Source of the DNA: Lindgomyces ingoldianus | Taxonomy: Eukaryota > Ascomycota > Dothideomycetes > Pleosporales > Lindgomycetaceae | Reading direction: 5' to 3' | DNA: 64,000 nt | Assembly (NCBI RefSeq): GCF_010093535.1 | Contig: NW_022985173.1 | Coordinates: 1,376,795 to 1,440,794 of the forward strand | Part shown: piece by piece, positions 57,728 to 64,000 of the stretch | How the letters are laid out: every line of letters starts with the position of its first letter | Position numbering within the stretch: position 1 is the first letter of the stretch | Made by a program: the position numbers and the translations under genes | The notes under the pieces: model-generated | Told to the model about the DNA's origin: nothing | Database searches by the model: none | What the model saw: the letters and a program-made list of their open reading frames with translations, nothing else

Positions 57728-60700
57728 TTAAACATAACTTTTTTTAAAAAGTATAAATCCTACATAATATAATTTAGATTCTAATATAGCCTACACAGCT
57801 TTATTAGGATTTATAGAAGTTTCTACTTAAAGTAAAGCTATCTTAGCAGAACAGATTAATATAATCTAAGATAATATAAAAAAACTTTAGTAGATTAGTA
57901 ATAAAATAAATAAACTAGTAAACTTTTAAAAAGAAGTTAAAAACTTTTACTAGAAAGTAGTAAAATTTAATAACTCTTTATTACCTATAAACCTTTAATA
58001 AGCTACTAGCTCTACGCATTAGATACACACATTATAAGTAGAGCTAGCTAAACTCTAGAACATCTTAACTAAGAGAATAAGCATTATAGCTAAGAAGACT
58101 TTAAGACTAGCCTTTTTAAAGCTTTTTAGAGAATTACTAAAGAACCTCTGCCTTTTTTTTACTAGATGCTACCTTTACATGCAATATAATAAAAGAGCAT
58201 TTTAGACTAATGCAGAAATAATATCTTAAATAGGATTATACCTAAAGAGCCTCTCTATAATTTAGTTCTAGCTACACATAGATAATTAAATAGACTTTAG
58301 AGCTAATAGCATAACACTTACCTCTAAAATAAAAGAAGTGTTTAGCAGTGTTAAAGCTTTTAAAAATGCCCTAAGAGCTATTTATAGAACTATAGATAAA
58401 TAAAAAATTATAGCTAATAAACTAGACACCTTTAAGTAAGGTAATAGCATAGCCTAAAATTACGCAGTGCGCTTTAGAGAACAGCTAGCTATCTATAGAT
58501 AGATAGACTAGAAAGCCCTTTACTGCATGTTTTATAATAGGCTAATATAATAAAAGATAAATTTATGTATAATAATAAACTAACTACTTTTAAAAGCTTT
58601 ATTATATAAGCAATAACTTATAACAATTACTATAAAAAGTGTTAATAAAAAAAAGTAAAAAAGAACTTTTTAAAAACTAGAATTTATTCTTAGAAAAAAG
58701 AAGTCTTTTTAGTATAATAAAGAACTAATAGGTCTTAGTTATGTAAAGCATATATAAAGCCCTCTTTTAAAGAAAAACTAAGTTCTAGGACGTAATAGGC
58801 CGCCTCTAATAAAAAAAATAATAAAAGTAGTTAAAAAACAAGGCCTACTTAAACTATAAAAAAGTAAGACATTTCTACTAAAATTACCTAGACTCTTAGA
58901 AGAGAGAGAATAAAAATACTACTATAATAGTAAAAGCTATTACTACTAAATACAGCCTTATAGAAAAAAAATATTAGAAAGATTAAATAACAGACTTTAC
59001 TAGTAATGTAAAAAAAACTATTCTTTAAAAAACTACTTTAAAGTGTATTAAAAAGTAGTTATTTAAAACTTTAGTAGCTTAGATAAAGTATTGCAGGACC
59101 TTATAATTTTTAAAAAATATAAAGAAGAAACTTAGATCTAAGAATATTTTATAAATGTCTAAAAAAAAAAGAAATAGTTTTTTTTTTTATAACTAGACTC
59201 TTAGCACTTTAGCAAGAAAGCTCTTTAAACAATTCTAGAAATGTAAATGCTAAAAGTGTAGTTTATAACACAACTACCTTAATAAATGCATAGTTAGGCT
59301 TTACTAGATAAATATTAGTAATAATTACCTAATGTTTAACATAATATAGTAGATAGCTAAAGTTAAATACAACATTATAAATAATAAATAATAATAGCAG
59401 TTTTTTACTAAGATCTAAAACTAGAAAATAAAAGGACTAGGTAGACCTGCTAGGTTTAAAGTCCTAAAACTAGTACTTAGAAAACCTAAAACACTGCTTC
59501 TAAGCCTTATAATTAGCAGGAAAGCCCTTATAATGTAACAAAACTACAGTTAGTGTGTACTTTACAGAAGTAACGCCTACAGCACTAACAATTACTAGTA
59601 GAAAGGACACCCTGTACAGGTAGTATAAACTAGGGAGTACTCTTAGTAGACTTAAAAGAGCCCTCTTAACACCTTACATAGACCTAACAATTGTCTATAC
59701 CCCTAGTACTAGTGTACGCAATAGTATTGCACTAGACACTAGAATAATAAGCACTAAGCAGTGTAAGGACGGAGCTCTGTACCACTACGCCAATACAATC
59801 AAAAAGGTGCGAATAATCAACCAACATTAATTATTGCGTACAGAATAGTATATATACCCGTCGCACGTAAGCACCATCTCGGCCTTACATTATCCCCCTT
59901 CTTAGCAGACGCATGTCCCAGGCGTCACATGACCTACCCGCAGCTCAGAGGCGCCTATGCGCATGTCTCGGTTACCGGCCAGAGGCTGACCACCTGCGGC
60001 CCAGAGGCGCGGGATAAATAACAACGCAACGCTCAGTGGCCCACGCCAGCTAAGCCATATACACTAGACCTCCCAGCAGCAACAACGTGGCGCCAGAAGA
60101 GGCCGCCTCACGTTTCAGTCTAAAAACTGGCAAAGCTGTCCAAGGTGTGGGTCGAACGCGCGACCGTCCTTGTTGTTAGTTAATTATTATGTAAGGACAG
60201 AGCTCTGTACCACTACGCCAATACAACTAAAAAGGTGCAAATAATCAACTAACATTAATTATTGCGTACAGAATAGTATATATACCCGTCGCACGTAAGC
60301 ACCATCTCGGCCTTACAAGCAGGCTAGTAGCCTACATAAGAAAAGAACTACAACAGATGCCTATAGCAAGGGACAGCCTTAGCCTGCAAAACTATAAACT
60401 GCTATACTTATTAGACAGCTTCTTTTTATAAATAAAAAAAATAGCTAAACTATAAAAATAAGAACAACTATAAGATTTATTACTTTTAATAAAAAGTAGT
60501 AAGAAAGAAAAACTACCTAATGTTACATTACTTAATAGAAGAGTATAAGTGTAAAGTAGCTAACTACTACAACTAAAAGCACTAAATCTATAAAAAAAAA
60601 AGATAAATTTAATAATAACTTATAAAACATTAACTTATACCTCTTAAATAAAGAGGTTTTTTATAATATATTAGTCCTAGTTGCAGTAGGATAAGGGATA

Positions 60701-63154
60701 GGACATAGTCTAACTACAACCTTTACGTTTAAAGAATGCTTAGGACTAGCTCTTATTAATAGCGGATGCACTTTTACTATAATAAATAAAGACTAGCTAG
60801 ATAAATAAAGCATTTTTTTCTAAATAAAAAAAGACCTGTTTAAGGTAACCCTTGCTAACATATTCTTAATAGAGTATAGTAATAGATAGATTAACCTAGA
60901 AATATATAAAAAAACTTTTATAACCTTAAACATAAAGAACTAGAGATCTATAAGTATACTCCTACTAAAAAGTAAGAATAATGTAATTTTAGAGTATAAC
61001 TAGTTAAAAACACATAACCTTACTATAAATTAGAAAATAATAACTATAAAAAGTTCTAATAACTATGTAGGCATAACCTAGTTAGCATGCTATAATAACT
61101 TATACTTAGTTTATAAATAAGTAAAGTAAGGTAGTAGTTACTACTCTAAGAAAAAGAAGCCTTAGAAATTCTCTTACTAGAAACTAAAAGTGCAGGCAGT
61201 TAAAATAATAAAAAAAGAACTTAAAAAAGTTTTCTATAAAGAAATTAAAACTAATTAGGACATAGAATAGATTAGAATCTTCTAAATCTAGGAAAAAGAC
61301 AGTATCTTTATTAAATATAAGGATTACTAAGACATGTTTAAAACGCCTACTAATCTAAAAAAACTGCCCCTACATTAGCCTTAGAACTATGCTATTAACT
61401 TAATAAAGGACTACAACCTAAAAACCTACAGGCTTTGTCCCCTAATAAGAATATAAAAAGAAGCCCTGTAGGAGTACGTTAACTAAATATTAGTGTAAGG
61501 CTATATTTAAGAAAGCTATAGCTTTATTGCTTTAGCAGTAGTTTTTGTAAAAAAGAAAAAAGAAAAGATCTACATTTACTAGGACTATAGAACCCTAAAT
61601 AATAATATAATCTAAGACTAGTTCCTTTTACTAATTATATAAGACATTATAAACTAGTTAAAAGGAACCTAGTACTTTATAAAGTTTAACATATAAGACA
61701 GATTTAATAAAATAAGAATAAAAAAGGGAGATAAATAGCTTACAGCATTTTAAACCCCTTAATAACTTTATAAACTATTAGTAATGCTATTTAGCTTAAT
61801 AAATGCTCTAGTAACATTCTAGTAGATTATTAACATAGCTTTTAACTTATATTTTAATGTTTTTACTTTAGTATACCTAAACAACGTCTTTATCTACTTA
61901 AAGGATAGCCTAGAAGACTACATACAGAAGGTATAAAAAGTTCTAGAAAAGCTAAAAAAGTATAGACTTTATTTTTAGCTTTTTAAATGCAAATTCTACA
62001 TTACTAAAATAAAATACTTAAAATTTATAATTAATAGTAAAGAAATAAAAATTAACTTAGCTAAGATATAAAAGGTACTTAAATAGCTAGAACCTATAAC
62101 AGTTAAGGAAGTTAAAGAATTCTTTAGGCTATTAAGCTACATTAGGCAAATAATTAAAGACTACTTAAGAATTACTATACTCTTAACAAATGCTACTACT
62201 AAAGAAAGGGCTATAGTAAAGTTTACTTAGATCTTATAAATAAATAAGGCATTTATAGCACTAAAATAAGCTATAACATTTAAACTAGTGCTAAGGATGT
62301 ACAACCTATAACTAGATACTAAGATCTATATAAACGCATTCTTAGAAGCTAGCAGAGCTACACTTTACTAGAAACAGGAGGACAAGAAATAGCATCTAGT
62401 AGTGTACTATTCTGCTAAATTCTTAGGACCTAAAGCTAGCTATAGCATATCTAATAAGGAATTAAAAGCAATACTAAATGCAGTATAGGTATAAGCTACA
62501 GAGCTACACAGGATAGCAAAACCTTTTTATATTATAATAAATTACATAAACCTAGTTACATTTTTAACAGTAAAAAAACTCTTACCTATGCACATAAAAT
62601 AAGTAATAGAGCTTGTGTAATTTAATTATATTATTAAGCATGTCTTAAAAGCATAAAACTAGCAGGCTAACACTCTTAGCTAAAGGCTAGATTACTTTAA
62701 TAAAGAAGAAGAAAGAACTAAAAAGTTTACTTTTTTTAAAAAGACTAATAAAGAATAAATCTATAACAGGCTTTAACTTATAAAAGAACTTTACATGCTT
62801 ATAGTAAATAAGTAGAGATAAAAAAATCTAATCTATAAGTATTACAAATCCTTAATGTTTAGACACCTAGGTATAGGCACTCTCTGGAAGAAGCTACAAG
62901 CTGCTATACTATAATGTATACTAAAGGTAAAGTAATTATGCACTAAGGTGCTTAAGGAATGTAACACTTGTAACAAAAATAACCTATAAAGGCATAAGAC
63001 CTATAGATGCCTTTAGCTAATTAAGGCTCTAAAACTACTATAGATAATAATTATAATAGATTTTATTATAAGACTTCCCCTATCTAAGAAGCTAGAAATA
63101 GAAAAGATGTGTAATATAATTATAGTAGCTTTTAATAAGACTACTAAATATTTA
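57728..63154 (+). pseudogene. GypD-2 gag-pol remnant
   Basis: Counterpart of GypD-1 gag through the start of integrase, with more stops. The RT active site reads YLNN. It is interrupted by the TRIM between gag and protease and ends in 'IIIVAFNKTTKYL', early integrase. Non-functional. Confidence 0.85.
59762..60317. mobile_element. TRIM: 556-bp miniature LTR retrotransposon with tRNA-like boxes
   Basis: 128-bp LTRs (59762-59889 and 60190-60317; TGTAAGGACGG...CGGCCTTACA) are flanked by the duplication AGCAG (59757-59761, 60318-60322). The 300-bp GC-rich interior has no ORF. On the minus strand TGGCGTAGTGG (60220-60210) resembles a Pol III A box and GCGTTCGACCC (60159-60149) a B box, about 50 bases apart. 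The interior also has 'gtggcgccagaagaggccgc'. Little RIP is seen although it lies in a heavily mutated host. Confidence 0.88.
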
Positions 63155-63430
63155 TTAGCAGAGCTTGCTCTGCTTATTATATTCGGGTTTGCAGAACGAA
63201 AAGTTGAGCAGAATCTCCTCTTTTGGACGCGCTAGTTAGTCAGAATTTCTTCAGATAAACCCTAGTAACGCTATTTCTCTGTCACCTTATGTATTTCTTA
63301 CATTCTTTTTTTAAAAAAATGTATACCTAATATAGGTGCACCTTTCTGTTAATTTGCATGAAGTTTACTCTAGCATGCGTTGTGTAAAACATGTTTACAT
63401 TATAGATAGTTGCGTCTGTTCCACCTCTCT
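63155..63430. other. Unidentified insertion truncating GypD-2
   Basis: Starts TTAGCAGAGCTTGCTCTGCT, whose bases 63157-63174 form an 8-bp stem. It is less AT-rich than its surroundings. No protein was recognised. The boundary could be the CTAA end of a Helitron on the minus strand, but the hairpin position is atypical. Confidence 0.4.
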
Positions 63431-63549
63431 AGCCACATCGGTGTGTCGGGGATTGGCATCAGCCACATTAGTGTGTCAGGGATTGGCATCAGCCGCATCG
63501 GTGTGTCGGGGATTAGCATCAGCCGCATCGGTGTGTCGGGGATTGGCAG
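63431..63549 (+). repeat. Minisatellite, four 30-bp units, unmutated
   Basis: Units of agccgcatcggtgtgtcggg plus ggattggcatc, the last slightly shorter. 30 is a multiple of three, so one frame reads a 10-residue repeat (GLASAASVCR type) within 63336-63608. No start signal or family supports a real protein. Confidence 0.9.
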
Positions 63550-63735
63550 TTGCTCACACACCTGAGTTGCTCACATTTGCCAAGACCACACCACAACAAA
63601 CTTTATAACAACCCGCTCTAGCACTATAGAGTAGAGTACAGCTTAGAATATTATTTAGATACTACTTCTACTTCTTGCTTACACGTTTGCGCGTTATGCC
63701 TAGTCTAATTGCACTGTCCGCAGCGCCTTTAGCTT
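63549..63735. other. Terminus-like sequence related to the foldback element
   Basis: gttgctcacacacctgag and gttgctcacatttgccaaga match the ends of 32251-33350 in unmutated form; homology fades after about 45 bases. The rest is unassigned. Confidence 0.5.
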
Positions 63736-64000
63736 TGTCAGATATGCGCACCTACTGTCAAGACAGGAGGAACGCTGGACGAAAGCTGCTACATAGTACG
63801 AGCAATAAGCTCGAATAGTATGTTGCTGCAAATTGCAGCATTTTGCAACATTTTGCAACAAATTGCAGCATTTTGCAACATTCTGCAACAAATTGCAGCA
63901 TGTTGCAGCAAATTGCAGCATTTTGCAGCAAATTGCAGCATTTTGCAACATTTTGCAACAAATTGCAGCATGTTGCAGCAAATTGCAGCATGTTGCAGCA
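63736..64000 (-). mobile_element. Third copy of the 10-bp-repeat solo-LTR-like unit, cut by window end
   Basis: Starts TGTCAGATATGCGCACC, the reverse of the other copies. From 63831 to the window end run 17 consecutive 10-base units (aattgcagca, ttttgcaaca and variants); the array continues outside the window. Cys/Leu/Gln-rich small frames on the minus strand are the repeat translated. Confidence 0.85.

Larger units (their letters stand above)
57137..63154 (+). mobile_element. GypD-2: second GypD copy, RIP-degraded, 3'-truncated
   Basis: The 5' LTR at 57137-57727 and internal region align throughout with GypD-1 (for example RT 'VYLNNVFIYLKD' near 61870 versus 41845). Homology stops at 63154, before the integrase core, so the integrase core, chromodomain, antisense ORF and 3' LTR are missing. 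A TRIM is inserted at 59762-60317. Confidence 0.9.

Noticed and set aside
60121..60240. A functional tRNA gene in the TRIM
   Set aside because: A and B boxes are present but no complete cloverleaf, acceptor stem or clear anticodon arm could be drawn by eye.

Overview
The window looks like a chromosome segment of a filamentous ascomycete (Pezizomycotina). Genes in one stretch have short introns (about 45-75 bp, GT...AG, CTAAC-like branch points) and belong to families typical of these fungi. Everything else is AT-rich transposon debris with the signature of repeat-induced point mutation (RIP): coding frames broken by TAG/TAA, CpG and CpA replaced by TpA, and long runs without an open frame. 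I cannot name the species. No rRNA, complete tRNA or CRISPR array was seen.

Layout. 1-16,219: nested Ty3/Gypsy elements (GypC cut by the window start, parts of two GypB-family copies, and a complete GypA at 7271-14913). 16,801-34,459: one Copia element (CopA) with four later insertions: GypB 21220-28432, a solo-LTR-like unit with a 10-bp tandem repeat 28922-29293, a small non-autonomous LTR element (LtrE) 29864-31756, and a 1.1-kb foldback 32251-33350. 34,597-45,988: a pogo/Fot1-like DNA transposon carrying a second pogo-like transposon (35162-36998) and a Gypsy chromovirus (GypD-1, 37646-45390). 46,170-54,880: a GC-richer gene island. 54,881-64,000: solo LTRs, a second GypD copy (57137-63154) carrying a 556-bp TRIM, a 30-bp minisatellite and a third copy of the 10-bp-repeat unit. 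Target-site duplications could be read for most insertions.

Gene island. Two genes can be spliced by eye into intact proteins: a cytochrome P450 (48252-50327, 11 exons, 518 codons) and a berberine-bridge-type FAD oxidoreductase (51322-52877, 3 exons, 477 codons) lacking the usual covalent-FAD ligands. A divergent fungal rhodopsin-domain membrane protein gene (46334-47589) looks frame-damaged, and a GH18 chitinase C-terminal remnant (54207-54880) is a pseudogene cut by an LTR-like insertion. The P450 plus flavin oxidase pair suggests a small specialised-metabolism locus without a backbone enzyme; the substrate is unknown.

Most interesting signals. (1) GypA and GypD encode homologous proteins of about 180 codons on the antisense strand, tail to tail with pol and overlapping the chromodomain; GypB may carry a different antisense basic ORF. 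(2) In every LTR pair the outer edge of the element is nearly free of RIP while the inner LTR edge is mutated. (3) LtrE holds two families of repeated hairpins around an assembly gap. (4) The TRIM carries tRNA-like A and B boxes.
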